31,585 nt of DNA from UBA5336 sp964412785 (GTDB lineage: Bacteria; Pseudomonadota; Alphaproteobacteria; Caulobacterales; Hyphomonadaceae), in contig CAYPQD010000026.1 in the NCBI GenBank assembly GCA_964412785.1, positions 1 through 31,585 of the forward strand, in the 5' to 3' direction. Below the pieces are notes generated by a model, which made no database searches, was not told the origin of the DNA, and worked only from the letters and a program-made list of their open reading frames with translations. This document shows, one piece after another, positions 23,729 to 31,516 of the stretch; within the stretch, counting starts at the first letter, position 1; the number at the start of each line of letters is the position of its first letter. The position numbers and the translations under genes were made by a program.

Positions 23729-24149
23729 GCCGCCGCTGATTCCGGCCGGCTTTGCCCCGTCGCAGGGGCGCGGCCCCTTCACTGCGCACAATGGCCCGGT
23801 CTACCGCCACAGGGCTGACGGCGACCTGCGAAGCGGCCTGCTGGTCCTGCCAAGACACTGCAATGGTTTGGGCTTCCTGCATGGTGGCATGATCAGCGCC
23901 TTTGCCGACGGCGCGCTTGCCTGGGCGGTATGGGATGCGCGCCGGCGAACATCGGTGACCGTGAAGCTGACGCTGACCTTCCATGACATTGTGCGAGAGG
24001 GCGAATGGCTGGAAGCGCGTCCGGTGGTGTCCGGCGGCGATGATGACGTTGTGTCAGTGCAGGCGGAACTGGTTAAGGGCGGCGAGGTTCTGGCCGCGCG
24101 CGCCGATGCCGTGTTCCGGTTGCTGCGGCGGCGGACGAAGGGCACCTGA
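23712..24149 (+). CDS. PaaI-type hotdog-fold thioesterase
   Basis: The 145-residue protein has the PaaI/4HBT hotdog signature NGLGFLHGGMISAFADGALA (residues 51-70). It includes HGG at 57-59 and an acidic residue (Asp66) on the following helix. The TSVTVKLTLTFHDIVREGEW strand pair comes next. Such enzymes hydrolyse acyl-CoA thioesters; the substrate is not evident. The start lies 17 bases inside the DUF192 gene, so the two are probably coupled. The ribosome site is weak, but no better in-frame start is seen before the conserved core. Confidence 0.88.
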   Translation: MPAGSEPPLIPAGFAPSQGRGPFTAHNGPVYRHRADGDLRSGLLVLPRHCNGLGFLHGGMISAFADGALAWAVWDARRRTSVTVKLTLTFHDIVREGEWLEARPVVSGGDDDVVSVQAELVKGGEVLAARADAVFRLLRRRTKGT

Positions 24150-24213
24150 GGCGCCGCAAGAATCGGTGGCATGATGCAGTGTTCGGGGATATACCGCCGA
24201 TCTTGAGAGTAGT

Positions 24214-24290
<77 letters not shown>

Positions 24291-24313
24291 TCAGGACGAA
24301 ATGAGGCACGGGA

Positions 24314-24619
24314 ATGGAAGCGCGCATCTACAAGCCCCGCCGCAGCGCCATGCAGGCCGGTTGCGCGCGGACCCGGGACTGGGTGCTGGAGTTCACGGAC
24401 GCCGGGAAGCGCAGCTCGGACCCGCTGATGGGCTGGACCAGCATTGATGACACCGCCGGCCAGGTCCACCTGCAGTTTGACACGCGCGAGCAGGCGGTCG
24501 CCTATGCAAGGCGCCAGAACCTGACCTTCACGGTTGAGGACGCCCGTGAGCCGAAGCGGCTGGTGAAATCCTATTCGGAGAATTTCGCCGCAGACAGAAA
24601 GCGGCCCTGGACCCATTGA
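24314..24619 (+). CDS. NADH:ubiquinone oxidoreductase accessory subunit, NDUFS4-like
   Basis: The 101-residue protein matches the ETC complex I subunit family (NDUFS4, 18 kDa / AQDQ in mitochondria). It has ARIYKPRRSAMQAGCARTRD, then WVLEFTD, DPLMGWTSIDDTAGQVHLQF, TREQAVAYARRQNLTFTV, and the near-invariant ending NFAADRKRPWTH. It is a peripheral-arm accessory subunit of complex I found in alphaproteobacteria and mitochondria. Its occurrence between tRNA-Pro and tRNA-Arg, away from the nuo operon, is usual for accessory subunits. Confidence 0.94.
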   Translation: MEARIYKPRRSAMQAGCARTRDWVLEFTDAGKRSSDPLMGWTSIDDTAGQVHLQFDTREQAVAYARRQNLTFTVEDAREPKRLVKSYSENFAADRKRPWTH

Positions 24620-24649
24620 GGGGACGCTGCGCGCCGGCCCTCCCGGCAT

Positions 24650-24726
24650 GGCCCCTTAGCTCAACTGGATAGAGCACCGGACTTCTAATCCGACGGTTGC
24701 AGGTTCGAGTCCTGCAGGGGTCGCCA
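24650..24726 (+). tRNA. tRNA-Arg (anticodon TCT)
   Basis: The 77-base cloverleaf has an encoded CCA end. Acceptor GGCCCCT pairs with AGGGGTC, including one G-U. The anticodon loop CTTCTAA carries TCT at 24684-24686 over stem CGGA/TCCG, with a C-A mismatch at the outer stem pair. The T arm is GCAGGTTCGAGTCCTGC. It reads AGA and AGG codons. It starts 30 bases after the NDUFS4-like gene, so it may be cut from a shared transcript. Confidence 0.97.
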
Positions 24727-24749
24727 GGGCCAGACAGAGTGGACCGAGC

Positions 24750-25487
24750 ATGCGCAACCGGCCGGTGGAGAGGCTTTCAGAAGACGAAATCACACTGGCG
24801 CGGCAGATCGTGCTCGCCGAACACGCCGATCTCATTGCCTTCGACAAGCCGGCGGGCCTGCCTTGCCAGACGCGCAAGGCCGCCGACCTGACGCTTGACC
24901 GGCTGCTGTGGGCGTTCGCACGTTCGAATGGCAAGCGCCCGCACCTTGTCCACCGGCTGGATGCCGGCACGTCGGGCGTGGTCATCGCAGCGAAGACAAA
25001 ACCGGCGGCGGCGGCCCTGTCGGAAGCGTTCGCGGCGCGACGGGTGCACAAGACCTATCTCGCCCTCGTCGCCGGGGCGTTGCCGGACGCAGGCGAGGGA
25101 TCGCTCGACCTTGGCCTGCAGCGCGACAAGCCGCGCCCCGGCCTGACCCTGATGCGGATCGCGCGAGAGGGTGCGACGTACGCAGAACCGGCGCTGACGC
25201 GGTGGCATGTCCTCGCGCAGGCAGGGCAGGCGGCGCTGATGGCACTGACCCCGGAGACCGGGCGGATGCACCAGCTTCGCGTCCACATGGCGCATCTCGG
25301 CTGCCCGATCGCGGGCGACCCGGTCTATGGCACCGGTGCCCTGTCGGCGCCGCGCCTGATGCTGCATGCCGCCCGCCTTGCGCTTCCGGGCGCCGCAGGG
25401 CAGCGGATCTTCGAGGCGCCGCTGCCGGAAGACTTTGCCGCAGCGCTGGCAGCATCGGGCCTTCCGGTCGCCGTCGACCTCCTGTAG
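24750..25487 (+). CDS. RluA-family RNA pseudouridine synthase without S4 domain
   Basis: The 245-residue enzyme converts uridine to pseudouridine in rRNA and/or tRNA. The catalytic motif is HLVHRLDAGTSGVVIAAKT with Asp71. Before it comes LIAFDKPAGLPCQ, and later ALTPETGRMHQLRVHMAHLG, the RTGR.HQ.R.H-type motif, followed by GDPVYG. No N-terminal S4 domain is present, unlike the paralogue two genes downstream. The target nucleotide cannot be read from sequence. The gene follows tRNA-Arg by 24 bases and precedes crcB by 13. Confidence 0.92.
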   Translation: MRNRPVERLSEDEITLARQIVLAEHADLIAFDKPAGLPCQTRKAADLTLDRLLWAFARSNGKRPHLVHRLDAGTSGVVIAAKTKPAAAALSEAFAARRVHKTYLALVAGALPDAGEGSLDLGLQRDKPRPGLTLMRIAREGATYAEPALTRWHVLAQAGQAALMALTPETGRMHQLRVHMAHLGCPIAGDPVYGTGALSAPRLMLHAARLALPGAAGQRIFEAPLPEDFAAALAASGLPVAVDLL

Positions 25488-25500
25488 GAGCGCGTGGACG

Positions 25501-25884
25501 ATGAATGCTCTTCTTCTTGTCGCCCTCGGAGGTGCACTCGGCGCGCTTGCCCGGCACGGGGTCGGGTGGCTGGCCTTGCGCCACGGGCCGCATGGCTGGC
25601 CGGTCGGGACGTTCACGGTGAACCTTGCCGGAAGCCTCGCCATGGGCCTGCTCGTCGGCTGGCTCGCCTTTCGTGGCGCGGGCGGCAAGGAAGCCATGCG
25701 GCTCTTTCTTGCGACCGGCCTGCTTGGCGGGTTCACGACATTTTCCGCCTTCAGCCTGGAGACCGCCCTGATGATCGAGCGCGGGGAGATGGCCCGCGCG
25801 GGGGGCTACGCGCTCGGCTCGCTCGTGCTCGGCGTGGCGGCGCTGTTCCTTGGGCTGATGGTGGCACGCAGGCTGTTTGCATGA
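25501..25884 (+). CDS. crcB: Fluoride ion channel CrcB/Fluc
   Basis: The 127-residue membrane protein has four hydrophobic segments (about 3-22, 36-57, 68-90 and 101-123). Family hallmarks are GGALGALARHG (10-20), GTFTVNLAGS with Asn41, and the pore-forming GLLGGFTTFSAFSLE (73-87). Fluc channels work as dual-topology dimers that expel fluoride. No crcB-type fluoride riboswitch was recognised in the 13-base gap before it. The start at 25501 is favoured over a longer frame overlapping the upstream gene. The stop overlaps the next start by ATGA. Confidence 0.95.
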   Translation: MNALLLVALGGALGALARHGVGWLALRHGPHGWPVGTFTVNLAGSLAMGLLVGWLAFRGAGGKEAMRLFLATGLLGGFTTFSAFSLETALMIERGEMARAGGYALGSLVLGVAALFLGLMVARRLFA

Positions 25885-26891
25885 GCGAGGGTGTCATCAC
25901 CGAGACCGTGACCGCAGAGGAAGCCGGCGCGCGGCTCGACCGCTGGGTCAAGCGGCGGCTGAAGATCACCCAGGGCCAGCTTGAGAAGCTGCTGCGATCG
26001 GGCCAGATCCGCGTCGATGGCGCGCGGGCAAGGGCAAACCTCCGGCTTGAGGCAGGCAGCGCCGTGCGCCTGCCGCCGCTGCCGGGCGCATTCCAGCGCG
26101 AGGCGCCGGCCATTCCCGCGAAAGCGTCCCCGCTGGCGGTCGAGGCGCGCGATCGCGACTTCATACGCGCGCTTGTGATCCATGAGGATGACGAGATGAT
26201 TGCGCTCAACAAGCCCCGTGGCCTGGCCGTCCAGGGCGGCACCCGGCAGGGCCGGCATCATCTTGATGCCCTGCTTCCCGCCCTTGCGGCCGGGGAGATG
26301 GTGCCGCGCCTCGTTCACCGGCTCGACAAGGACACCTCCGGCGTCATCCTGCTGGCGCGCCATCCTGCCGCCGCCGCCCGGCTGGGCCAGCTGTTCCGTG
26401 CCCGCGAGATGGAGAAGGTCTACTGGGCTGTCACCATTGGCGTGCCGCACCCGCGCGCCGGCCAGCTACGCAGCTGGCTCGCCAAGGGGACAGGGCCCGG
26501 CGAGGATCGCGAGCGCATGCACCTTGCCGGCCAGGGCGAGGACGGGGCGCGCCATGCGGTAACCGACTATGCGGTGATCTCCACTGCTGGCCAGAAGGCT
26601 GCCTGGCTCGCCCTGCGCCCACGGACCGGGCGGACCCACCAATTGCGCGTTCACATGCATGAGGTCGGCACCTCCATTCTTGGTGACCGCAAGTATGCGA
26701 CCCGCCGCGAGCCACCCCTCGGTGTCGCCGAAGGCCTGCACCTGCATGCCCGTGCGCTTGTCGTTCCGCGCAGGGCAGGACGAGCGCTGACGATCACCGC
26801 CGACCTGCCGCCACATATGACCGAGACGTTTGCGACCCTCGGTTTCCTGCTGGAGGAAGCCGGCCGCGACCCACTGGAGCCCTTCGCATGA
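25881..26891 (+). CDS. rluC: RluC-type 23S rRNA pseudouridine synthase with S4 domain
   Basis: The 336-residue enzyme has an N-terminal S4 RNA-binding domain (ARLDRWVKRRLKITQGQLEK then LLRSGQIRVDGARA, about 17-51). The RluA catalytic domain has MIALNKPRGLAVQGG, PRLVHRLDKDTSGVILLAR with Asp149, and RPRTGRTHQLRVHMHEVG. The RluC subfamily modifies 23S rRNA. RluC versus RluD-like specificity is inferred from length and from its alphaproteobacterial place beside a HAD phosphatase and ATP12. The ATG overlaps the crcB stop (ATGA). The end overlaps the HAD gene start the same way. Confidence 0.9.
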   Translation: MSEGVITETVTAEEAGARLDRWVKRRLKITQGQLEKLLRSGQIRVDGARARANLRLEAGSAVRLPPLPGAFQREAPAIPAKASPLAVEARDRDFIRALVIHEDDEMIALNKPRGLAVQGGTRQGRHHLDALLPALAAGEMVPRLVHRLDKDTSGVILLARHPAAAARLGQLFRAREMEKVYWAVTIGVPHPRAGQLRSWLAKGTGPGEDRERMHLAGQGEDGARHAVTDYAVISTAGQKAAWLALRPRTGRTHQLRVHMHEVGTSILGDRKYATRREPPLGVAEGLHLHARALVVPRRAGRALTITADLPPHMTETFATLGFLLEEAGRDPLEPFA

Positions 26892-27571
26892 CCCTGAAGC
26901 TTGCCATCTGGGACATGGACGGGACAATCGTCGACAGCCGTGCAGTGATCACCGAGGCGATGGCGCGCGCCTTTGAGGCATGTGGGCTGGCTGCGCCGGC
27001 GTATGCCCAGACACGCCATGTGGTCGGGCTTGGCCTCGATGAGGCATGCCGGCGGCTCGCGCCTGAGAACTATCCCGCAGGCGATCTCGCCGACCTGGTG
27101 GAAGCCTATCGCCGGGCGTTTGTCGTCCGCCGCGCCGACCCGGATTTCCGCGAGCCCTTGTATGACGGAGCGCTGGAGCTTCTCACCTCGCTTGCCAATG
27201 ACAACTGGCTGATCGCCATGGCGACCGGCAAGTCGCGGCGCGGCATCGAGGCACTGTTTGCGATGCATCCGCTGGAACCGCTGTTCGACACCATCCACTG
27301 CGCCGATGACGGGCCGGGCAAGCCGCATCCCTTCATGGTCGAGGCGGCAATGCATGCCGTCGGTGCGGAGCGGAGCGCGAGCCTGATCATCGGCGATGCC
27401 ATCCATGACATCCAGATGGGCCGGGCGGCCGGCATCCACACCATCGGCGTCAGCTGGGGGTTTGGCGAGGCGCACGAACTGCAACGCGCCGGCGCACATG
27501 AGATCATGCATGCCTTCGCCGACCTTGACGCCGCGCTGTGCCGCTTCTCTGACCGGGCGATGATGGCGTGA
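26888..27571 (+). CDS. HAD-superfamily phosphatase, Gph-like
   Basis: The 227-residue protein has all four HAD motifs. Nucleophile motif WDMDGTIVDSR has Asp9 and Asp11. ATGKSRRG gives Thr113, GPGKPHPF supplies Lys145, and IIGDAIHDIQMGRAAG has acidic Asp170 and Asp174. A helical cap lies between motifs I and II. It resembles phosphoglycolate phosphatase-type enzymes but the substrate is uncertain. Its ATG overlaps the rluC stop (26888-26891), and a 36-base gap leads to the ATP12 gene. Confidence 0.9.
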   Translation: MTLKLAIWDMDGTIVDSRAVITEAMARAFEACGLAAPAYAQTRHVVGLGLDEACRRLAPENYPAGDLADLVEAYRRAFVVRRADPDFREPLYDGALELLTSLANDNWLIAMATGKSRRGIEALFAMHPLEPLFDTIHCADDGPGKPHPFMVEAAMHAVGAERSASLIIGDAIHDIQMGRAAGIHTIGVSWGFGEAHELQRAGAHEIMHAFADLDAALCRFSDRAMMA

Positions 27572-27607
27572 TTGGCATTGTCACGCCCGCGCGCTAGGTC
27601 GGATGTC

Positions 27608-28339
27608 ATGGAGGCGGCCCGGACCCTGAAACGGTTCTACAAGGCGGCCGGCGTCGATCCGGCGCCGGAGGGCTGGCAAATCGTGCTTGATGGCCGTCCT
27701 GTTCGCACGCCGGCGGGTGCGGCGCTTGCGCTGCCCGTGGCCGCACTCGCAGCGTCGGTGTCCGCGGAATGGGCCGGGCAGGAGACCGAGGTCGATATCG
27801 AGAGCATGACGCTGACCCGGCTTGCCAATGTGGCGATTGACCGGACACCGTTGAACCGCGCGGCGCTGGCCGCCGAGGTGCGCCGGTATTGTGAGACCGA
27901 CCTCGTCTGTCACCTGGCGGAAGGGCCGGCCGAGTTGCGCGCGCGTCAGGAGGCACACTGGACGGGCCTGCGCGCATGGGCCGGCATGGCGTTGGGCGTG
28001 GTTCTGGTTCCGGTAACGGGCGTGATCGCCGCGCCGCAACCCGATGCCTCCTTGCGCGCAGCCGAATGCCATGCCGCCGCGCTTGATGATTTCAACCTCA
28101 CGGGTCTTGCCTTCGGCTGCGGTCTCCTCGGATCGGCCGTGATTGCCATGGCGCTCCACGCCGGCGAGATTGACGGTGCGGCTGCATTCCACGCCTCGCG
28201 CATCGACGAGGACTACCAGGCCGCGCTATGGGGGCGCGACGCGGAATCAGACGCCGCCGCGGCGCGATGCCAGGCGGAGGCGCTGGCGCTCGATACCTGG
28301 TTCACGACCTTGCGGCACAGGGAGGGCTCCGCACCATGA
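27608..28339 (+). CDS. ATP12-family F1-ATPase assembly chaperone
   Basis: The 243-residue protein matches the ATP12 family, known in mitochondria as the chaperone of the F1 alpha subunit. Features are the N-terminal KRFYKAAGVDP with DGRPVRTPAG, then LALPVAALAASVSAEWAGQ, MTLTRLANVAIDR, and CETDLVCHLAEGPAELRARQ. WAGMALGVVLVPVTGVIAAPQP is a further match, split WAGMALGVVLV and PVTGVIAAPQP. The ATG at 27608 is preferred to a TTG 12 codons upstream because the family begins near RFYK. The stop overlaps the next start by ATGA (28336-28339). Confidence 0.92.
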   Translation: MEAARTLKRFYKAAGVDPAPEGWQIVLDGRPVRTPAGAALALPVAALAASVSAEWAGQETEVDIESMTLTRLANVAIDRTPLNRAALAAEVRRYCETDLVCHLAEGPAELRARQEAHWTGLRAWAGMALGVVLVPVTGVIAAPQPDASLRAAECHAAALDDFNLTGLAFGCGLLGSAVIAMALHAGEIDGAAAFHASRIDEDYQAALWGRDAESDAAAARCQAEALALDTWFTTLRHREGSAP

Positions 28340-28998
28340 TCACCGTCCACCATCTGGAGAATTCGCGCTCCCAGCGCGTGCTCTGGCTGCTTGAGGAACT
28401 CGGCCTCGACTATGAGGTGCGCCGCCATGAGCGCGACCGGGAAACCATGCTGGCGCCCGCTGAACTGAAAGCGGTCCACCCGCTCGGCAAATCGCCGGTC
28501 ATCTCCCATGACGGGCTGGTCGTCGCCGAGACCGGCGCGATCGTCGAATACCTGCTGGACATCGCCGGCGAGACGCCGCTGCGCCCGGCGCGCGGGACCG
28601 GGGCGGGGCGGGCCTTCACCTACTGGCTACACTATGCGGAAGGCTCGGCCATGCCGATGCTCGTCATGAAGCTCGTCTTCCAGCGCATCCCGGAAATTGC
28701 GCCCATGCTGGCCAGGCCGCTCGTGAAGATGGTGTCGAAATCGGCGCAGGACGGGTTCCTCGAACCCCAGATCGCCGCTCATCTGCGCTTCATCGACGAC
28801 AGCCTCGCTGCGACGGGCTGGTTCGCCGGCGACCAGTTCTCTGCCGCCGACGTGATGATGAGCTTCCCGATCGAGGCGGCGGCAACGCGCGCCAGCATTA
28901 CACCCTTTCCGCACCTGCGTGACTTTCTCACGCGCATCCATTCCCGCCCCGCCTATCAGGCGGCGCTGGCGCGCGGCGGTCCCTACGCCTATGCATGA
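28336..28998 (+). CDS. Glutathione S-transferase family protein
   Basis: The 220-residue protein has the thioredoxin-like N-terminal GST domain: ITVHHLENSRSQRVLWLLEE, LKAVHPLGKSPVISHDG, and VAETGAIVEYLLD. An all-helical C-terminal domain with WFAGDQFSAADVMMSFPIEA follows, the conserved N-capping box region. Ser residues at 10 and 12 are candidates for glutathione activation; no Cys is present there. Function could be detoxification or isomerisation and is not determinable. The ATG is inside the ATP12 stop (ATGA). Confidence 0.92.
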   Translation: MITVHHLENSRSQRVLWLLEELGLDYEVRRHERDRETMLAPAELKAVHPLGKSPVISHDGLVVAETGAIVEYLLDIAGETPLRPARGTGAGRAFTYWLHYAEGSAMPMLVMKLVFQRIPEIAPMLARPLVKMVSKSAQDGFLEPQIAAHLRFIDDSLAATGWFAGDQFSAADVMMSFPIEAAATRASITPFPHLRDFLTRIHSRPAYQAALARGGPYAYA

Positions 28999-29015
28999 CG
29001 GGGCCGTGAGCTTTC

Positions 29016-29041
29016 GTTCACCCAGTGACCGCCAGGTGAAC
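29016..29041 (+). promoter_or_regulatory. Inverted repeat before the secreted-protein gene
   Basis: GTTCACC (29016-29022) and GGTGAAC (29035-29041) form a perfect 7-base inverted repeat with a 12-base centre. It lies 45 bases before the ATG at 29087. Spacing and symmetry fit a dimeric regulator site near a promoter, or a hairpin ending the GST transcript. No T run follows. A CTCAGGCTGGG stretch separates it from the gene. Confidence 0.35.
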
Positions 29042-29086
29042 ACGCCGCTCAGGCTGGGTTGCGTCGGGGCGTGAGACGCTCCATCC

Positions 29087-29683
29087 ATGATGAAGCGCAT
29101 CAGGAACACAAGAGTGGCGGCCGCGGCGCTGGCAGCATCCGCCCTTTTCGCAGCCCCCGCCCTCGCCGAGCCCGGGCACCATTACGGCAACCACCAGGGT
29201 GAGCCGCATTTCGCCGATGAAAGCCGCCTCGTCGTGATCGATGTGCGCGGTCGATCCGGCACTCAGATCTCGTCGGGCCGGTATCAGTCCAATGACGATT
29301 ATGACAGGTGGTATGGCGACCGCTGGCACCGTGACGATATCGTGCGCGAAATCGTGAGTGAGGCCATCAGCTCCTGCCGGCGCGCCGTGCGCATCAAGGC
29401 CGACCGCAAGGGCATTCTCGATGTCGATTTCGAGGACGTCGGTATTCGCCGCATTGCACCCCGGGTGGCTGAGGTGCGCTTCGAGGCGGAATTCGAGGGC
29501 CGGCGAGTTTCCCTGGAGCGGGATGTCACCTGTACCTACACGCGCGGCCATGTGGTCGACGTGCGCGGGGTCCCGACGCCGCCGCTCTACCGCTACCTCC
29601 ATACCGGCCAGCGCGGGCATGGCGTTTCCGGACAGGGCTATATCTATGATGGCTATTTTGCCCGCCTTGTGGCGCCCTACTGA
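29087..29683 (+). CDS. Secreted protein of unknown function
   Basis: The 198-residue protein has a clear Sec signal peptide. MMKRIRNTR precedes a hydrophobic Ala-rich core, with likely cleavage after APALA at residue 27. The mature part starts with a His-rich stretch (EPGHHYGNHQGEPH, 28-41) and then a charged DYDRWYGDRWHRDDIVREIV segment (71-90). A strand-rich half, EVRFEAEFEGRRVSLERDVT then CTYTRGHVVDVRG, follows. Two Cys residues (in SSCRRAV and VTCTYT) could form a disulfide. I recognise no family. The His/Asp content hints at metal binding, which is only a guess. A strong terminator follows, so it is probably a single-gene transcript. Confidence 0.8.
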   Translation: MMKRIRNTRVAAAALAASALFAAPALAEPGHHYGNHQGEPHFADESRLVVIDVRGRSGTQISSGRYQSNDDYDRWYGDRWHRDDIVREIVSEAISSCRRAVRIKADRKGILDVDFEDVGIRRIAPRVAEVRFEAEFEGRRVSLERDVTCTYTRGHVVDVRGVPTPPLYRYLHTGQRGHGVSGQGYIYDGYFARLVAPY

Positions 29684-29714
29684 TCCACGCACCATCGCAT
29701 GATCGAAGGCGAGT

Positions 29715-29744
29715 GCCCCGGACGGCCGCCCCGTCCGGGGCGTT
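29715..29744 (+). terminator. Intrinsic terminator after the secreted-protein gene
   Basis: Two 11-base arms, 29715-29725 (GCCCCGGACGG) and 29731-29741 (CCGTCCGGGGC), are perfect inverted repeats with a 5-base loop. GTTT follows at once. The stem is very stable and lies 31 bases after the stop. The T run is short, yet the shape is convincing. It also argues against a start of the next gene at 29699, which would read through it. Confidence 0.75.
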
Positions 29745-29818
29745 TCGCCCTTGCCAGAAAGCCGCTTGGCCTTACACCCTCCGTCATCGGACCACAGACA
29801 CGAACGGGGCGAGGCCAC

Positions 29819-31351
29819 ATGCAGGACCTGATCGAACAACTCGAACAGCGGCGCGAGCGCGCGCGCCTTGGCGGCGGCGAGACGCGGATCGCCCGTCAAC
29901 ACGAAAAGGGCAAGCTGGCCGCGCGCGAGCGGATCGAGGTCCTGCTCGATGAGGGCTCGTTCGAGGAGTTCGACATGTTCGTGGAGCATCGCTGCTCGGA
30001 ATTCGGCATGGAGGAGCAGAAAATTCCCGGCGACGGGGTGGTCACTGGCCAGGGGCTCGTCAACGGCCGGTTGGTCTATGTCTTCTCCAAGGACTTCACC
30101 GTGTTCGGCGGCTCCCTGTCGATGGCGCATGCGGAGAAGATCGTGAAGGTCCAGCGCGCTGCGGCGAGGATGGGCGCGCCCGTGATCGGCCTGTTCGATG
30201 CCGGTGGCGCGCGCATCCAGGAGGGCGTCGACAGTCTCGCCGGCTATGCCGACATCTTCATGGAGAATGTCCTCTCTTCCGGCGTGATCCCGCAGATCTC
30301 GGTGATCATGGGGCCGTGCGCCGGCGGTGACGTCTATTCGCCTGCCATGACCGACTTCATCTTCATGGTGAAGGACACCTCCTACATGTTCGTCACCGGC
30401 CCGGATGTGGTGAAGACCGTCACCAATGAGGAAGTGACCCATGAGGAACTGGGCGGAGCGCGGGTCCACGCCTCAAAGTCCGGGGTCGCCGATGGGGCTT
30501 TCGAGAACGACATCGAGGCGCTCGTCCAGATGCGCCGCCTGATCGACTTCCTGCCTGCGTCCAACAGGGAAACGCCGCCCAGGCGTGCGAGTTTTGACGA
30601 CCCCGAACGCATCGAGATGAGCCTTGACAGCCTCATCCCGGCCAACCCGAATACCCCTTATGACATGCGCGAGCTGATCGAGAAGGTCGCTGACGAGGGC
30701 GACTTCTTCGAGATCGGACCGCAATTTGGCGCCAATATCCTGTGCGGTTTCGGCCGCATCGAGGGCTCCACCGTCGGCTTTGTCGCCAACCAGCCGATGA
30801 CGCTCGCCGGTGTTCTCGACATTGATGCCTCGCGCAAGGCGGCGCGGTTTGTGCGCTTCTGCGATTGCTTCAACATCCCGATCGTCACCCTTGTCGACGT
30901 TCCGGGCTTCATGCCGGGCACCAAGCAGGAATATGGCGGCCTCATCAAGCATGGCGCCAAGCTGCTGTTCGCCTTTGCCGAGGCGACTGTGCCGAAGGTG
31001 ACCGTGATCACCCGCAAGGCCTATGGCGGGGCCTATGACGTGATGAGTTCCAAGCACCTGCGCGGCGACATCAACTATGCCTGGCCGACGGCCGAGATCG
31101 CCGTGATGGGCGCGAAGGGCGCGGTGGAGATCATCTTCCGCTCGGAGCTTGACGACCCGGACAAGATCGCCGCGCGCACCGCGGAGTACGAAGAGAATTT
31201 CGCCAATCCCTACGTCGCCGCGCGCAAAGGCTATATCGACGACATTATCATGCCCCACTCCACCCGCCGGCGCATTGCCCGGGCGCTCCGCTCACTGCGG
31301 ACCAAGGACGTGAAGAACCCTTCCAAGAAACACGACAACATTCCGCTCTGA
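29819..31351 (+). CDS. pccB: Acyl-CoA (propionyl-CoA) carboxylase beta subunit
   Basis: The 510-residue carboxyltransferase moves CO2 from biotin to an acyl-CoA, most likely propionyl-CoA on the route to methylmalonyl-CoA. N-terminal KGKLAARERIEVLLDEGSF is followed by DFTVFGGSLSMAHAEKI, the GLFDAGGARIQEGVDSLAGY oxyanion region (124-143), and MGPCAGGDVYSPAMTDFIF. The C-terminal half has VDVPGFMPGTKQEYGGLIKH and TRKAYGGAYDVMSSKHL. Length matches PccB. The start at 29819 follows GAGG and gives the family N-terminus; the frame upstream crosses the terminator. The biotin-carrying alpha subunit is not in the window. Confidence 0.95.
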   Translation: MQDLIEQLEQRRERARLGGGETRIARQHEKGKLAARERIEVLLDEGSFEEFDMFVEHRCSEFGMEEQKIPGDGVVTGQGLVNGRLVYVFSKDFTVFGGSLSMAHAEKIVKVQRAAARMGAPVIGLFDAGGARIQEGVDSLAGYADIFMENVLSSGVIPQISVIMGPCAGGDVYSPAMTDFIFMVKDTSYMFVTGPDVVKTVTNEEVTHEELGGARVHASKSGVADGAFENDIEALVQMRRLIDFLPASNRETPPRRASFDDPERIEMSLDSLIPANPNTPYDMRELIEKVADEGDFFEIGPQFGANILCGFGRIEGSTVGFVANQPMTLAGVLDIDASRKAARFVRFCDCFNIPIVTLVDVPGFMPGTKQEYGGLIKHGAKLLFAFAEATVPKVTVITRKAYGGAYDVMSSKHLRGDINYAWPTAEIAVMGAKGAVEIIFRSELDDPDKIAARTAEYEENFANPYVAARKGYIDDIIMPHSTRRRIARALRSLRTKDVKNPSKKHDNIPL

Positions 31352-31370
31352 GGGGATGGGGGGATATTAA

Positions 31371-31404
31371 GGTCGAGCCGTTCTGATGGAGCGGCACCTG
31401 TTTT
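31371..31404 (+). terminator. Intrinsic terminator after pccB
   Basis: GCCGTTC (31377-31383) and GAGCGGC (31389-31395) pair over a 5-base loop with one G-U. GGT (31371-31373) and ACC (31396-31398) can extend the stem across a 3-base bulge. TG and TTTT (31401-31404) follow. The hairpin is 19 bases after the stop. The remaining 234-base tail holds no gene. It holds this terminator, some short inverted repeats (CGGAT/ATCCG near 31434-31446), and repeat copy 2. Confidence 0.6.
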
Positions 31405-31516
31405 ATCCCGGTGATCCGAAGGGACAGCCAGCGCGGATTTCATCCGGGTCGTCCCGGCTCGCGGGCAAGCATTCGCACGCCTTCGCAGACGACACCGGCA
31501 GCCCGTTATACCAAGC

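Noticed and set aside
24167..24195. Possible promoter before tRNA-Pro (TGGCAT with TATACC), also considered as a sigma-54 site
   Set aside because: The -35 match is poor, and the GG-N10-GC spacing needed for sigma-54 is not met.
24656..25051. Minus-strand frame across tRNA-Arg, ending ATPAGLEPATVGLEVRCSIQ
   Set aside because: It is the classic false protein from the complement of a tRNA gene and also overlaps the pseudouridine synthase in antisense.
25488..25500. Fluoride riboswitch before crcB
   Set aside because: Only 13 bases separate crcB from the upstream gene, which is too short, and no riboswitch core is seen.
29699..29818. 40-codon N-terminal extension of the carboxylase beta subunit
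   Set aside because: It would translate through a perfect 11-bp terminator stem, and family members start at the MQDLIEQLEQRRERAR position.
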